NCBI GenBank assembly: GCA_002278855.1
Contig: NCGG01000008.1
Coordinates: forward strand, 1 to 64,000
Origin: Sphingomonadales bacterium 28-55-16
GTDB lineage: Bacteria; Pseudomonadota; Alphaproteobacteria; Sphingomonadales; Sphingomonadaceae
Direction of reading: 5' to 3'
Length of the DNA stretch: 64,000 nucleotides
In this document: one piece after another, positions 36,420 through 45,661 of the stretch
How positions within the stretch are numbered: position 1 is the stretch's first letter
How the letters are laid out: every line of letters begins with the position of its first letter
The notes under the pieces: model-generated
The model's input: the letters and a program-made list of their open reading frames with translations, nothing else
The model's database searches: none
Told to the model about the DNA's origin: nothing
Made by a program: the position numbers and the translations under genes

Positions 36420-36529
36420 CAGCAAATCCTGTTGTAAAGCCACCTAAAATCGGGCGATCTCTTGGCCCTAAATTAAACTGCAATCGATAACAAGACGGGA
36501 GAATAGTTTGATCGGAAAGGCCCTAAAAT

Positions 36530-38296
36530 TCAGTATTGTGCGATCACAGACAGAAATTCCGCGCCATAGGCTTCCAACTTGCGCGCACCAACGCCGCTGA
36601 TCCTGCCCAAGGCGCGGATATCGGCTGGCCGTGTCAGTGCCATCTCGCGCAAGGTGGCGTCATGGAAGATAACATAAGGCGGGACGCCCACATTTTCCGC
36701 GAGCGCCCGCCTTTTGGCGCGCAATGCTTCAAACAAAGGATTGCCGATCGGATTGTCTGGACGGCCTGTGCGGCGTTTGGCGTCGGGTTTGACAAGCGCA
36801 ATTTGGATTTTTTGATCACCGCGCATGATCGCGCGCGCATCGCCTGCCAATTTGAGGCCGCCATGTTCATTTGCCACTAAGGCACCGCGCGCCTGAAGCG
36901 CGCGCGATAAAGGCTTCAGCATCGCCGCCTCTGCCCTGTTCACAATGCCGAAAACCGAAAGCTGATCATGCCCGAATTGCGTTATCCGGTCGTCTCCGTT
37001 GCCCATCAGGACCTTTTCCAAATGGCCCATGCCAAACATCTGCCCCGTCCTATACGCGGCTGACAATAATTTACGGGAAAGCTCGGTTGCGTCGTGCACT
37101 TCGGGTGCATGCAAGCAATTGTCGCAATTGCCGCAAGCTTCTGGCGGACTCTCCCCAAAATGGCGCAGCAGCACAGCGCGGCGGCATCCGGGCGTTTCCA
37201 CCAAGTGCGACAAGGCGGCCACGCGCGCCAATTCCGCCTCGCGCCGTTCAGGTGGAAGCTCGCTCAACCGTCCACGCGCGCGGGTGAAGTCGCCCGCCGA
37301 CCACAACATATGCGCGACCGCGGGGTCGCCATCGCGCCCTGCACGGCCACTTTCCTGATAATAGGATTCGATGGACTTTGGCAGGCCTGCATGCACGACG
37401 AAGCGCACATCCGGCTTGTCTATCCCCATGCCGAATGCGACCGTGGCGACCATGACCATGTCTTCGGACGACACAAATTCGGCCTGCGCGCGCGCGCGTG
37501 TTTGCGGCTCCATGCCTGCATGATAAAAAAGCGCCCTGCGTCCTGTCTCTGCGATTTGCGCCGCAATTTTCTCGGTTCGGTCGCGCGTTTGGGCGTAGAC
37601 GATCCCCGCCCCCTGCAACCCCTTTACCAGGGACGCGATGCCGCTATTCGGGGCGGCTTCCGCGGCATAACGGATGTTGGGTCGGTCAAAACCTGCCACC
37701 ATCACACCATCAGGCGGAATGCCCAGTTGCTCCGCAATGTCGGCGCGGGTGTGGGTGTCTGCAGTCGCTGTCAGCGCGAGCCTTGGCACGTCGCCGAAGT
37801 CGTCGAGCAACGGACGCAACAAGCGGTAATCGGGCCGGAAATCATGGCCCCATTCGGACACACAATGCGCCTCGTCAATCGCGAAGAGCGATATCTTTGT
37901 TTCGCGCAATAGGCTGCGGAATTCCTGCCCCGATGCCCGCTCGGGCGCGACATATAACAAGTCTAATTCGCCTGCCCTGAACCGTGCGATTGTTTCGGCG
38001 CGGTTATCGTCGGCGGACGTCAGTGTCGCGGCGCGAATACCCACGGCATCGGCTGCGCGCATCTGGTCATGCATCAGCGCAATCAGCGGCGATATCACGA
38101 TGCAGGTGCCGTCCATGATCACGGCGGGCAATTGATAGCAAAGCGACTTGCCCGCACCCGTTGGCATGATCGCAAGCGTCCGCTGCCGCGCAAGCACGCG
38201 GGTCACGACGTGCTCCTGCTGCCCGCGAAATCCGGGGAAGCCGAACAAGCGGTGCAATACATCAGCTGGCGTTGGGGAGGGCGCGATGGAGGGCAT
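36530..38296 (-). CDS. recQ: ATP-dependent DNA helicase RecQ
   Basis: A 588-residue 3'-5' DNA helicase. Walker [30 protein letters not shown] and [10 protein letters not shown] are intact. The zinc-binding part shows the cysteines in G-C-R-R-A and C-G-N-C-D-N-C (about 385-405). A winged-helix domain follows, and the C-terminal HRDC domain (about 505-580) contains N-P-L-F-E-A-L-R and [11 protein letters not shown]. Functions are recombination and replication fork repair. It is preceded by a hairpin in the short gap after atm1 and followed by 110 bases without a gene. Confidence 0.95.
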   Translation of the reverse strand: MPSIAPSPTPADVLHRLFGFPGFRGQQEHVVTRVLARQRTLAIMPTGAGKSLCYQLPAVIMDGTCIVISPLIALMHDQMRAADAVGIRAATLTSADDNRAETIARFRAGELDLLYVAPERASGQEFRSLLRETKISLFAIDEAHCVSEWGHDFRPDYRLLRPLLDDFGDVPRLALTATADTHTRADIAEQLGIPPDGVMVAGFDRPNIRYAAEAAPNSGIASLVKGLQGAGIVYAQTRDRTEKIAAQIAETGRRALFYHAGMEPQTRARAQAEFVSSEDMVMVATVAFGMGIDKPDVRFVVHAGLPKSIESYYQESGRAGRDGDPAVAHMLWSAGDFTRARGRLSELPPERREAELARVAALSHLVETPGCRRAVLLRHFGESPPEACGNCDNCLHAPEVHDATELSRKLLSAAYRTGQMFGMGHLEKVLMGNGDDRITQFGHDQLSVFGIVNRAEAAMLKPLSRALQARGALVANEHGGLKLAGDARAIMRGDQKIQIALVKPDAKRRTGRPDNPIGNPLFEALRAKRRALAENVGVPPYVIFHDATLREMALTRPADIRALGRISGVGARKLEAYGAEFLSVIAQY

Positions 38297-38335
38297 GCGG
38301 CAGCCCTAGCGTGCCCGAAGGGCCAATGACAGAGC

Positions 38336-38365
38336 CCACATGCGCCTGTTTCAACAGGCTTGTGG
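38336..38365. terminator. two-part stem-loop between atm1 and recQ
   Basis: CCACA (38336-38340) pairs with TGTGG (38361-38365) and GCCTGT (38344-38349) with ACAGGC (38354-38359), with loop TTCA and a small internal bulge. It lies 13 bases past the atm1 stop on the minus strand, before recQ. There is no T tract, so it may be a processing or stability structure instead of an intrinsic terminator. Confidence 0.4.
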
Positions 38366-38378
38366 ATAGCGCCTCATT

Positions 38379-40190
38379 TTAAGCAGCGGGAATGGCTTCT
38401 TCTTCGGCTTCGCTTTGCTGGCGTGCCCACATGTCGGCGTAAAGGCCATTTTTGCGGAGCAATTGCACATGCGTGCCTTTCTCGGCGACGCGGCCCGCCT
38501 CGAGCACAATGATCTGGTCCGCGTCGACGACGGTCGAAAGCCGGTGTGCGATGATGATTGTCGTGCGGCGTTCGGAAATACGTTCAAGCGTCGCTTGAAT
38601 TTCCGATTCCGTCCGGCTGTCCAGGGCGCTGGTCGCTTCGTCCAATATCAAAAGCGGTGGATTTTTGAGCAATGTCCGAGCAATCGCGACACGTTGCTTT
38701 TCGCCACCCGACAGCTTCAATCCGCGTTCGCCCACTTTGGCGGCATATTGATCGGGTAGCGATTCAATGAACCCATGGATCGATGCACCGCGCGCGGCGT
38801 CCTCAATTTCAGCCTGATTTGCGCCTTCGCGACCGTAGCCGATATTATAGCCGATGGTATCGTTGAACAAAACGGTGTCCTGCGGAACAATGCCGATCGA
38901 ACTGCGCAGGCTGGATTGCGTCACATCGCGCAAATCTTGCCCATCGATGGTTATGCGCCCGCCAGTGATATCATAAAATCGATAGAGAAGCCGCGCGATG
39001 GTAGACTTTCCTGCGCCCGATGGGCCAACCACCGCAAGCGTATGGCCCGACTTGATGTCGAAACTGACGCCATTGAGGATCTGCCGTTCGGCGTCATAGC
39101 CGAAATAGACGTCATCAAACACCACCGTGCCGCCATGGACCGCCAGCGCGGGCGCGTTTGGTTTATCCGTTATTTCCGCTGGCGTGTCGATCAGCGCGAA
39201 CATCGCGGCCATATCGGTCAGGCCCTGACGGATGGTGCGATACACCATGCCCAACATGTCTAGCGGCCGGAATAGCTGCGCCAACAATGTATTCACGGTC
39301 ACAACGTCACCCGTCGTAAATTGACCACGCGACCAGCCCCAAACGACATAACCCATGGCGCCAGCCATCATCAGATTGGTGATGAGCGATTGCCCAATGT
39401 TCAATGCAGCGAGCGAGTTTTCCGATTTGACGGCCGCATTTGCGTAATGTTGGACGACTTCGGCATAACGGCGGGTCTCACGCTTTTCTGCGTTGAAATA
39501 TTTGACGGTTTCATAGTTCAACAGGCTGTCTACTGACTTGGCGACGGTCTGGGTGTCCAGCTCGTTCATTTCCTCACGCAATTTGTTGCGCCAGTTGGTG
39601 ACCACGGTGGTGTAGGCGATGTAGCTGACAACCATGATCAGCGTGGCGACGACCATGCCCCAACCAAAAGATATCTTGAAATATACAGAGACCAAAAACA
39701 GCTCAAGCAATGTTGGCGCGATATTGAAGAGCAGGAAATAAAGCATGATGTCGATGCTCTTCGTTCCGCGCTCAATGACCTTGGTGACTGCGCCGGTCCG
39801 CCGGTTCATGTGGAAGCGCATCGACAGATTGTGCAAATGGCTAAAGACATTTTCGGCGAGACGCCGCGTGGCTTCTTGCCCGACGCGTTCAAATACGACG
39901 TTGCGTAAATTGTCGAACAACACGCCGCCAAAACGCGCGCCAGCATAAGCCGCGACCAAGGCGATGGCGATCGCCACGCTGTCTTCCATGCCCGGAACCA
40001 TCCGGTCGATGGCTTGACCGTAAACCCATGCCATGCTGAGCTGGATAAGTTTCGAAATAACCACCAGCAGCAAGGCAAACACGATGCGCACGCGCAAGCC
40101 AGGCTCATCCTTCGGCCATAAATAGGGCAGAAAGCGCCGCATGACGGCGAAGTCGGGCTTGGTGTCAGAAGTGGGAGCTAATGGAGGCAC
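38379..40190 (-). CDS. atm1: Atm1-type ABC exporter (fused permease and ATPase)
   Basis: A 603-residue half-transporter with six membrane segments (about 35-320) and a C-terminal nucleotide-binding domain. That domain has Walker A G-P-S-G-A-G-K-S-T, signature L-S-G-G-E-K-Q-R, Walker B L-L-I-L-D-E-A-T-S-A-L-D and the H-loop I-I-A-H-R-L-S-T. Resemblance to the Atm1/HMT1/ABCB7 group is clear. The structurally studied NaAtm1 of Novosphingobium aromaticivorans exports glutathione derivatives and confers heavy metal tolerance. A homodimer in the inner membrane is expected. It lies 41 bases after the small membrane gene at the end of the pyrE operon on the same strand. Confidence 0.92.
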   Translation of the reverse strand: MPPLAPTSDTKPDFAVMRRFLPYLWPKDEPGLRVRIVFALLLVVISKLIQLSMAWVYGQAIDRMVPGMEDSVAIAIALVAAYAGARFGGVLFDNLRNVVFERVGQEATRRLAENVFSHLHNLSMRFHMNRRTGAVTKVIERGTKSIDIMLYFLLFNIAPTLLELFLVSVYFKISFGWGMVVATLIMVVSYIAYTTVVTNWRNKLREEMNELDTQTVAKSVDSLLNYETVKYFNAEKRETRRYAEVVQHYANAAVKSENSLAALNIGQSLITNLMMAGAMGYVVWGWSRGQFTTGDVVTVNTLLAQLFRPLDMLGMVYRTIRQGLTDMAAMFALIDTPAEITDKPNAPALAVHGGTVVFDDVYFGYDAERQILNGVSFDIKSGHTLAVVGPSGAGKSTIARLLYRFYDITGGRITIDGQDLRDVTQSSLRSSIGIVPQDTVLFNDTIGYNIGYGREGANQAEIEDAARGASIHGFIESLPDQYAAKVGERGLKLSGGEKQRVAIARTLLKNPPLLILDEATSALDSRTESEIQATLERISERRTTIIIAHRLSTVVDADQIIVLEAGRVAEKGTHVQLLRKNGLYADMWARQQSEAEEEAIPAA

Positions 40191-40231
40191 AGGCGCCCTA
40201 TAAGTAGATTAGAGCAAAGCACCAAGGCCCA

Positions 40232-40543
40232 TCATGTCTTTCCAGACAATAGCCACCATGTCGCAACGCCGTTTATGGCCGTATACACGGCGTACAAAAG
40301 CGAAACCGCCAATGCCCCCTCATGTGCAAGCCACATTGCGCCGATCAGCAACGCCAATTCAATGGTATAGCTGCCATAGGGACCAAGATACGCGCTAAAA
40401 TAGCGCTTGGAGTCTTCCACAAATGGGTGGCCCGATTCCGCGACTGCCCTGTGCATCGCGAAATTGGCGATCCCCATAAAAAAGCAGACAATCAGCAGCA
40501 TTTTTTCGGGTTCACGCCCCTTCGCGAATGCCGCGCGCTTCAT
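40232..40543 (-). CDS. small membrane protein of unknown function
   Basis: A protein of about 103 residues with a basic N-terminus (M-K-R-A-A-F-A-K-G-R) and three hydrophobic segments. The motif G-I-A-N-F-A-M-H-R-A-V precedes E-S-G-H-P. ATG 40543 would overlap the end of the AI-2E permease by 32 bases; the alternative ATG 40501 would begin directly in the first membrane segment. It is the last gene of the pyrE-pdxJ-acpS-lepB run. I recall similar short proteins in sphingomonads but no assigned function. Confidence 0.7.
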   Translation of the reverse strand: MKRAAFAKGREPEKMLLIVCFFMGIANFAMHRAVAESGHPFVEDSKRYFSAYLGPYGSYTIELALLIGAMWLAHEGALAVSLLYAVYTAINGVATWWLLSGKT

Positions 40544-41639
40544 TACGCTCGGATTGCCGCTCAAGCGTCACTTTGATCATCGCAATGATGGGGTCTGCAA
40601 GCGCCAATCCCAATATACCGAACAGCGCGCCAAACAAAATCTGCGCGCCCAAGACCAAGGCCGGTGCCAAATCGACCGCGCGCTTGGCCACCATTGGCAC
40701 AATCAGATACCCATCGACCATCTGGACGACAAAATAGACGAAAACGGCATAAAGCCCGACATCTGATCCCGCGGAAAATCCAACCAATATGATCAGCGCG
40801 CCTGATACGATGGCGCCGATATTGGGCAGAAATGCCAAAAGGCCAGTAAGCACACCCAGCAACGCCGCCATCGGCACGCCGCCAAGGCTCAGCAATATCC
40901 ATGTGCCGAAGCCTTCAACCGCCATCCCCAGCAAGCGCCCCGCCATCAGGCGGCGTAACACGCTACCCATTTTTTCGGCCGTGACATAGAAATGCGCGCG
41001 CTCTGCCAGCGGCAGCATCCACGCAACGCCGCGTTCGTACATGCGCGGTTCGGCAGCGATGAAGATGCCCAGAACCAGCATCATCGCCAGATTGGTAACG
41101 GTGCCGACAGCCGAGGAAACAGCTGCGGTTACGCGGCCAACGGAGTTCAATATCTGCGACCCAAGGCCTTTGACATCCTCCGCGGAAATGTTGAAACCGG
41201 CCGCTTCAATGCGGTTGCCGATCGCTTCGATCTGGGTTTCGACAATGGCTTGCAGACTTGCGGCCTGCGCGGCCAATTCGGAGCCTGTGAAAATGAATGT
41301 CCAATAGATAAAGCCGAAAACGGCTAACACCACGATCGTCAGTCGGAAGCCGCGCGGAATGGGTAAAATCCGGCCGAGCAGGCGGGCACCGCCGTCGAAC
41401 ATCGCGGCAAGAACGATGCCGCCAATGATGAGCAGAATAGGTTGCGCCAGCCAGATAAACGCCACCACCAAAGTCGCCATACCAATCCACACCGCGGCGC
41501 GCTTAATCTCGGATCGGATGACCGGATCGTACAGCTCGGTCGGACCAACTTCTTCGCGAAAGCTATCGGCGACCTGCGCCACCGGCTTTTTCCGCCGACG
41601 GATTGGCTTGCTGTGCTCCGGCGTAGGCGCGTCACTCAC
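40512..41639 (-). CDS. AI-2E family transporter (PerM/TqsA-like permease)
   Basis: A 375-residue polytopic protein with about seven to eight hydrophobic segments in the AI-2E exporter family layout. The pattern is two N-terminal pairs, a soluble helical insert (about 130-195), and C-terminal segments containing F-L-P-N-I-G-A-I-V-S-G and A-D-P-I-I-A-M-I-K. Members include autoinducer-2 exporters and Na+/H+ antiporters, so the substrate is open. It starts with GTG 41639, overlapping the lepB stop by eight bases (GTGAGTGA). In many alphaproteobacteria rnc and era follow lepB; here this permease takes that place. Confidence 0.87.
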   Translation of the reverse strand: MSDAPTPEHSKPIRRRKKPVAQVADSFREEVGPTELYDPVIRSEIKRAAVWIGMATLVVAFIWLAQPILLIIGGIVLAAMFDGGARLLGRILPIPRGFRLTIVVLAVFGFIYWTFIFTGSELAAQAASLQAIVETQIEAIGNRIEAAGFNISAEDVKGLGSQILNSVGRVTAAVSSAVGTVTNLAMMLVLGIFIAAEPRMYERGVAWMLPLAERAHFYVTAEKMGSVLRRLMAGRLLGMAVEGFGTWILLSLGGVPMAALLGVLTGLLAFLPNIGAIVSGALIILVGFSAGSDVGLYAVFVYFVVQMVDGYLIVPMVAKRAVDLAPALVLGAQILFGALFGILGLALADPIIAMIKVTLERQSERNEARGIREGA

Positions 41640-42579
41640 CTTGGCGGTCCTTTTTGGGGCGCAGGCTCATGCCGGCGCGATCCCCGCGCAGCGAACGGAT
41701 CCAAGTCGCAGGATTAAGGCCCGTGCTGCCATCTACGGAGAAGGTGATGATCTCTGCGCGCCCACCAATACGATCCCATGAAACAGGACCGCCAAGGCCA
41801 CCAAGCTCGGCAGCTACACGGCTATCCGAGCTATTGTCGCGGTTATCGCCCATCAAGAAAACATGACCTGCCGGAATTTTGACGGGGGCCATATTGTCGG
41901 TATCGCCACGACGTGCATCAATGGTGTCATATTGTGCGCCATTGGGCAGCGTTTCACGTAATATCGAGAGGCTGCAGGTCAAACCACCATTGGCGCTGCG
42001 GGTCAGCGCGCCGGGAAAGTCAGAATCATTGCACGGATTGTTGATGTCGACCGCTAGGGTCACATTGGGCTGCGTCTCTTGGGGAACGGCTTTGCCATTT
42101 AAGAAAACCTGGCCCTCTTTCAAAGCAATAGTGTCACCGGGTAGGCCTATGACGCGCTTAATCCAGTCCTGATATTTGCCCTTTGGCGTCAATATGACGA
42201 TGTCGCCACGCTCGGGCATTTTGCCCCAAACACGCGTTTCGCTCTCGGGCAGTGGCACGGCCAGTGCCTCTACCTCCTCCTGCAACACAAGCCATCGGAA
42301 AATGGCTATAGGATTGGGTATCGTCGGCGATACATGGCTCCACCCATAAGGATATTTGCTCACAAACAGCCGGTCACCGACCAACAAGGTCGGCATCATA
42401 GAAATGGAGGGAATGTAGAAGGGTTTTGCGATAAAGCTGTGAAAAGCGAGCACGGCCAGCAACAGCCAAAACATGCCCTTGACCTCCGCCCATGCGGTTG
42501 CCGCCCAACTTTGTTTTTCGGACGCTGGAACAGGGGGCGTGGCGGAATTATTGTCAGTTTTCGTGGTCAAGCTGCTCAT
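41632..42579 (-). CDS. lepB: signal peptidase I
   Basis: A 315-residue inner-membrane serine peptidase that removes signal peptides of exported proteins. One membrane anchor lies at about 35-55, immediately followed by P-S-I-S-M-M-P-T-L with catalytic Ser60. The catalytic lysine is in [12 protein letters not shown] (Lys141), and the C-terminal [11 protein letters not shown] box is intact. A long segment between 160 and 215 with two cysteines (N-P-C-N-D and L-T-C-S-L) could form a periplasmic disulfide. The start overlaps the acpS stop (ATGA), so it belongs to the coupled pyrE-pdxJ-acpS-lepB operon. Confidence 0.95.
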   Translation of the reverse strand: MSSLTTKTDNNSATPPVPASEKQSWAATAWAEVKGMFWLLLAVLAFHSFIAKPFYIPSISMMPTLLVGDRLFVSKYPYGWSHVSPTIPNPIAIFRWLVLQEEVEALAVPLPESETRVWGKMPERGDIVILTPKGKYQDWIKRVIGLPGDTIALKEGQVFLNGKAVPQETQPNVTLAVDINNPCNDSDFPGALTRSANGGLTCSLSILRETLPNGAQYDTIDARRGDTDNMAPVKIPAGHVFLMGDNRDNSSDSRVAAELGGLGGPVSWDRIGGRAEIITFSVDGSTGLNPATWIRSLRGDRAGMSLRPKKDRQGE

Positions 42580-42986
42580 GCCTTTTGCAAACGTAATGCT
42601 TCAATAATGACAAACGCTTGTGCCCAAGGATGGTCATCGGTCAGCGTCAAATGGATATGGGCTTCATAGCCTGCGGGGATCATTGCGTCGAGCCGTGCTT
42701 TCGCGCCCCCCGTAAGGAAAAGCGTCGGCGCGCCAGAGGGTGCATTGACGACGCCAATGTCCTTCATGAACACGCCATGTTTGAAACCCGTTCCTACGGC
42801 CTTTGAAAAAGCTTCTTTAGCCGCAAAGCGTTTTGCATAAGTGCCGGCTTTGGTAAATGGCCGCTTGGTTGCCTTTGCGCGTTCAAGGTCCGTGAATACG
42901 CGGTTTTCAAAGCGCGCGCCAAAGCGTTCAAGCGAACGGGCGATCCGTTCAATATTACACAGGTCGGAACCAAGCCCGATGATCAC
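42576..42986 (-). CDS. acpS: holo-[acyl-carrier-protein] synthase
   Basis: A 136-residue phosphopantetheinyl transferase that activates acyl carrier protein using coenzyme A. Magnesium and CoA residues are in [10 protein letters not shown] (Asp8) and [11 protein letters not shown] (Glu58). It starts with GTG 42986, overlapping the pdxJ stop as GTGA, and its stop overlaps the lepB ATG. The pdxJ-acpS-lepB order is a classic arrangement in proteobacteria. Confidence 0.95.
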   Translation of the reverse strand: MIIGLGSDLCNIERIARSLERFGARFENRVFTDLERAKATKRPFTKAGTYAKRFAAKEAFSKAVGTGFKHGVFMKDIGVVNAPSGAPTLFLTGGAKARLDAMIPAGYEAHIHLTLTDDHPWAQAFVIIEALRLQKA

Positions 42987-43726
42987 CGGGCAAGGTCCAT
43001 AAGGGCGCGCATTTTACGCACACTTTCTTCAAGCCCGATGAAAATTGCCTCACCAATGAGATAATGTCCGATGTTGAGTTCCGCGAACTGCGGAATTGCG
43101 GCAATAGGTTGGACATTGTCGAACGTGAGGCCATGGCCTGCATGTGGCTCGATGCCGTTTTTGGCCGCCAAAGCAGCGGCATCGGCAATGCGGCGCAGCT
43201 CGGTCTCGCGCTCTTCGCCTTCCGCATGGGCATATTTGCCCGTGTGAAATTCGACGATTGGCGCGCGCAGGCGGATAGCAGCTTCAATCTGGCAGGCGTC
43301 GGGTTCGATGAACAGGCTGACACGGATATTGGCGTCGGTAAGCCGCGCAACAATGGGGGCCAGATGGTTGTGCTGCCCCGCTGCGTCCAATCCGCCTTCG
43401 GTTGTCCGTTCTTCCCGCCGCTCAGGGACGATGCACGCCGCATGGGGTTTATGCCGGAGCGCAATCGCCAGCATTTCGTCGGTCGCCGCCATCTCCAGAT
43501 TGAGCGGCAAATTGGTCGCCGCCATGATGCGTTCTATATCGCCATCGCGAATGTGCCGCCGATCTTCGCGCAAATGCGCTGTGATGCCGTCACCTCCCAC
43601 CGCTGCGACGATCTGTGCCGCACGCACGGGGTCTGGATGCGCACCGCCACGCGCATTGCGAATAGTCGCCACATGGTCAATATTGACTCCTAGACGCAGA
43701 CGCGGCGCTTTTGGTGCCGCGTTCAT
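42983..43726 (-). CDS. pdxJ: pyridoxine 5'-phosphate synthase
   Basis: A 247-residue TIM-barrel enzyme condensing 1-deoxyxylulose 5-phosphate with 3-amino-2-oxopropyl phosphate in vitamin B6 synthesis. Motifs are [17 protein letters not shown] at the N-terminus, [16 protein letters not shown], and the C-terminal [10 protein letters not shown]. The ATG at 43726 overlaps the pyrE stop (ATGA). PLP made here serves enzymes such as threonine synthase. Confidence 0.96.
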   Translation of the reverse strand: MNAAPKAPRLRLGVNIDHVATIRNARGGAHPDPVRAAQIVAAVGGDGITAHLREDRRHIRDGDIERIMAATNLPLNLEMAATDEMLAIALRHKPHAACIVPERREERTTEGGLDAAGQHNHLAPIVARLTDANIRVSLFIEPDACQIEAAIRLRAPIVEFHTGKYAHAEGEERETELRRIADAAALAAKNGIEPHAGHGLTFDNVQPIAAIPQFAELNIGHYLIGEAIFIGLEESVRKMRALMDLAR

Positions 43727-44304
43727 ATTTTCCGGCTACCGGGCTTAACTGCCTCTTTTGCGGCCAGTTCGGGCGGCAGTTCATCGGCTGCGTAAGTCGG
43801 AAAGTTCAATTCGATAAGCGGATAAAATGGCACGCCCAGTTCAACTGTGCCCGCCGAGCGGTCAACCACGGAAGCCGCCGCAATGACAACGCCGCCCGCG
43901 GCTTCAATCGCGGAAATGGCTTCGCGCGACGAAAGCCCGGTGGTGACAACATCCTCGACCATTAAAACTCTAGCTCCGGGTGCGAGCGAAAAGCCGCGGC
44001 GCAAACCAAATACGCCGTCGGGACGCTCAACGAACAAAGCATCTACGCCCATCGCGCGGCCCATTTCATGGCCAATGATGATGCCACCCATCGCGGGAGA
44101 AATGACGACCTGAACGTCGCTGCGCAACTCCCGCGGTATTTTTTGGGTCATCGCAAGGGCAATCCGCCCGGCGCGTTCGGGGTTCATCAACAGCCGTGCG
44201 CATTGCAGATAATAAGCGCTGTGGCGACCCGACGACAGCAGAAAATGTCCCTCAAGCAAGGCGTCGACGCTACGGAATTCTGATAATATTTCATCTTCGG
44301 TCAT
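43723..44304 (-). CDS. pyrE: orotate phosphoribosyltransferase
   Basis: A 193-residue enzyme joining orotate to PRPP in pyrimidine synthesis. The PRPP-binding loop is [11 protein letters not shown] at about 113-123, and the N-terminal half has [10 protein letters not shown] and G-G-I-I-I-G-H. It heads a five- to six-gene overlapping operon reading away from the oxidase operon; the 228-base divergent region upstream must hold its promoter. The start is ATG 44304 (M-T-E-D-E-I-L), preceded by a purine-poor region, so its ribosome site is not obvious. Confidence 0.95.
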   Translation of the reverse strand: MTEDEILSEFRSVDALLEGHFLLSSGRHSAYYLQCARLLMNPERAGRIALAMTQKIPRELRSDVQVVISPAMGGIIIGHEMGRAMGVDALFVERPDGVFGLRRGFSLAPGARVLMVEDVVTTGLSSREAISAIEAAGGVVIAAASVVDRSAGTVELGVPFYPLIELNFPTYAADELPPELAAKEAVKPGSRKI

Positions 44305-44423
44305 GACGGGGGGCGTTTTCCTTGTTTACCAATGTCGTCTTTTGCATGTTCCGTTTAGCGGATTGCAACGCAAATAGGTAGAAAACTGGAGCAATTAAAT
44401 GCTAAAAATAATGAATCGACCGC

Positions 44424-44458
44424 TTGAGGGTTCGGAATAGCGCGACTATAGGTCGCGC
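44424..44458 (+). promoter_or_regulatory. predicted ctaC promoter with dyad across the -10 box
   Basis: TTGAGG (44424-44429), 17 bases, then TATAGG (44447-44452) resembles a housekeeping promoter. The -10 box is embedded in a perfect 7-base inverted repeat, GCGCGAC (44440-44446) and GTCGCGC (44452-44458). A protein bound here would block RNA polymerase, so the dyad is a candidate operator for oxidase regulation. Confidence 0.45.
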
Positions 44459-44460
44459 CA

Positions 44461-44483
44461 GTCCGGCAATCTGCGGGCCGGAC
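44461..44483 (+). promoter_or_regulatory. hairpin at the predicted 5' end of the oxidase mRNA
   Basis: GTCCGGC (44461-44467) pairs with GCCGGAC (44477-44483), loop AATCTGCGG. It falls just downstream of the predicted transcription start, about 50 bases before ctaC. A 5' stem of this kind could protect the message from degradation or serve as a binding site. Confidence 0.4.
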
Positions 44484-44532
44484 AGACCAGCGCAAAGTTC
44501 CTGCGCCGCACCAAGAATACGGGGCCAAGTAG

Positions 44533-45648
44533 ATGAATATGTTGAAGAAATGTTTGGTATTGCTCGCTGTCCTGACAGCGCCGTCATTGGCGATGGCGCA
44601 GCCTGCGAATCCTGCGCCGGCACCTGTGACAAAGGAAGTGGCTGCGCCCGTAGTGGCGACGCCTGCTGCTGTTGCCCCGGCTGCACCTGTTACGGAAGCG
44701 GCACCAACTGCCGCTGCCGCGCCGAAATCCATGGATGGTTCTTTGCCCGGTTATACGCCCATGCGTCCTGACTATGAAAATAGCATCGGTATGCCGAAGG
44801 CGAAAGAAATCGACTTTCAGGAACAGTTCAGCGACAATGGTCAATATGCAAAATGGATCAACAATGCGATCCTCTTGCCAATCATTACAATCATTTCGAT
44901 GTTCGTCTTGGGGCTCTTGCTCTGGGTAATCGTGCGCTTTAACCGCCGCGCAAACCCCGTGCCATCGAAGACGACGCACAATACCTTCATTGAGGTGGTT
45001 TGGACTTTGGTCCCGGTCCTCATTCTTTTGGGCATTGCTTATCCGTCACTTGATTTGTTGGCGAAGCAGTTCAAGCCAGCACCGGTACATGCCGTCACGA
45101 TTAAGGCGACGGGTTATCAGTGGTATTGGGGTTTTACCTATCCGGATCATGGCGGCTTTGAAGTTGTTTCCAACATGCTGAAAGAAGAAGCCGATGTTGG
45201 CAAAGGCGAGCGTTTCCGCACTGAAAATGATGGGCCAAAGCTCATGGCGTCCGACAACCGCATGGTTGTGCCTGCCGGCGTGCCATTGCGTATTCAAACG
45301 ACCGCTGCAGACGTGATCCATGCATTCGCCGTTCCTTCGCTTTGGTTCAAACTGGATGCTGTCCCAGGCCGTCTGAATGAAAAATCGCTCACGATCACAA
45401 AACCTGGGGTCTATTTCGGGCAATGCTCTGAACTGTGCGGTGCACGTCACGCATTCATGCCCATCGTTGTCGAGGCACTGCCGCCTGAAAAATTTGCGGC
45501 CTGGGTGAAAGCCCAAGGCGGTTCGATGCCTGGCGCGGATAAGCCTGCGCCGGCTGCTGCCGCTCCCGCTGGCGAACAAGTAGCGGCGCCGGTCGCCACA
45601 ACCCCCATCGTTTCACCTGCTGCACCTGCTGCAGCACCAACCAAGTAA
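44533..45648 (+). CDS. ctaC: cytochrome c oxidase subunit II
   Basis: A 371-residue precursor of the CuA-bearing subunit that accepts electrons from cytochrome c. A signal peptide (about 1-22, ending A-M-A-Q), two membrane helices (about 110-130 and 155-173) and a cupredoxin domain are visible. The CuA ligands are in [13 protein letters not shown], with the upstream His in H-A-F-A-V-P. No C-terminal heme-binding C-x-x-C-H is present, so this is an aa3-type subunit. Unusually, Pro/Ala-rich tracts flank the protein on both sides (about 23-65 and 334-371). ATG 44533 is followed by a second ATG at 44539 that is almost as good. Confidence 0.95.
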   Translation: MNMLKKCLVLLAVLTAPSLAMAQPANPAPAPVTKEVAAPVVATPAAVAPAAPVTEAAPTAAAAPKSMDGSLPGYTPMRPDYENSIGMPKAKEIDFQEQFSDNGQYAKWINNAILLPIITIISMFVLGLLLWVIVRFNRRANPVPSKTTHNTFIEVVWTLVPVLILLGIAYPSLDLLAKQFKPAPVHAVTIKATGYQWYWGFTYPDHGGFEVVSNMLKEEADVGKGERFRTENDGPKLMASDNRMVVPAGVPLRIQTTAADVIHAFAVPSLWFKLDAVPGRLNEKSLTITKPGVYFGQCSELCGARHAFMPIVVEALPPEKFAAWVKAQGGSMPGADKPAPAAAAPAGEQVAAPVATTPIVSPAAPAAAPTK

Positions 45649-45661
45649 AAAGGCCAAACGG

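Noticed and set aside
36460..36535. Near-repeat of GGCCCTAAA on both sides of the recQ-TIGR01244 gap
   Set aside because: Only nine to eleven matching bases, without further copies or symmetry; likely chance.
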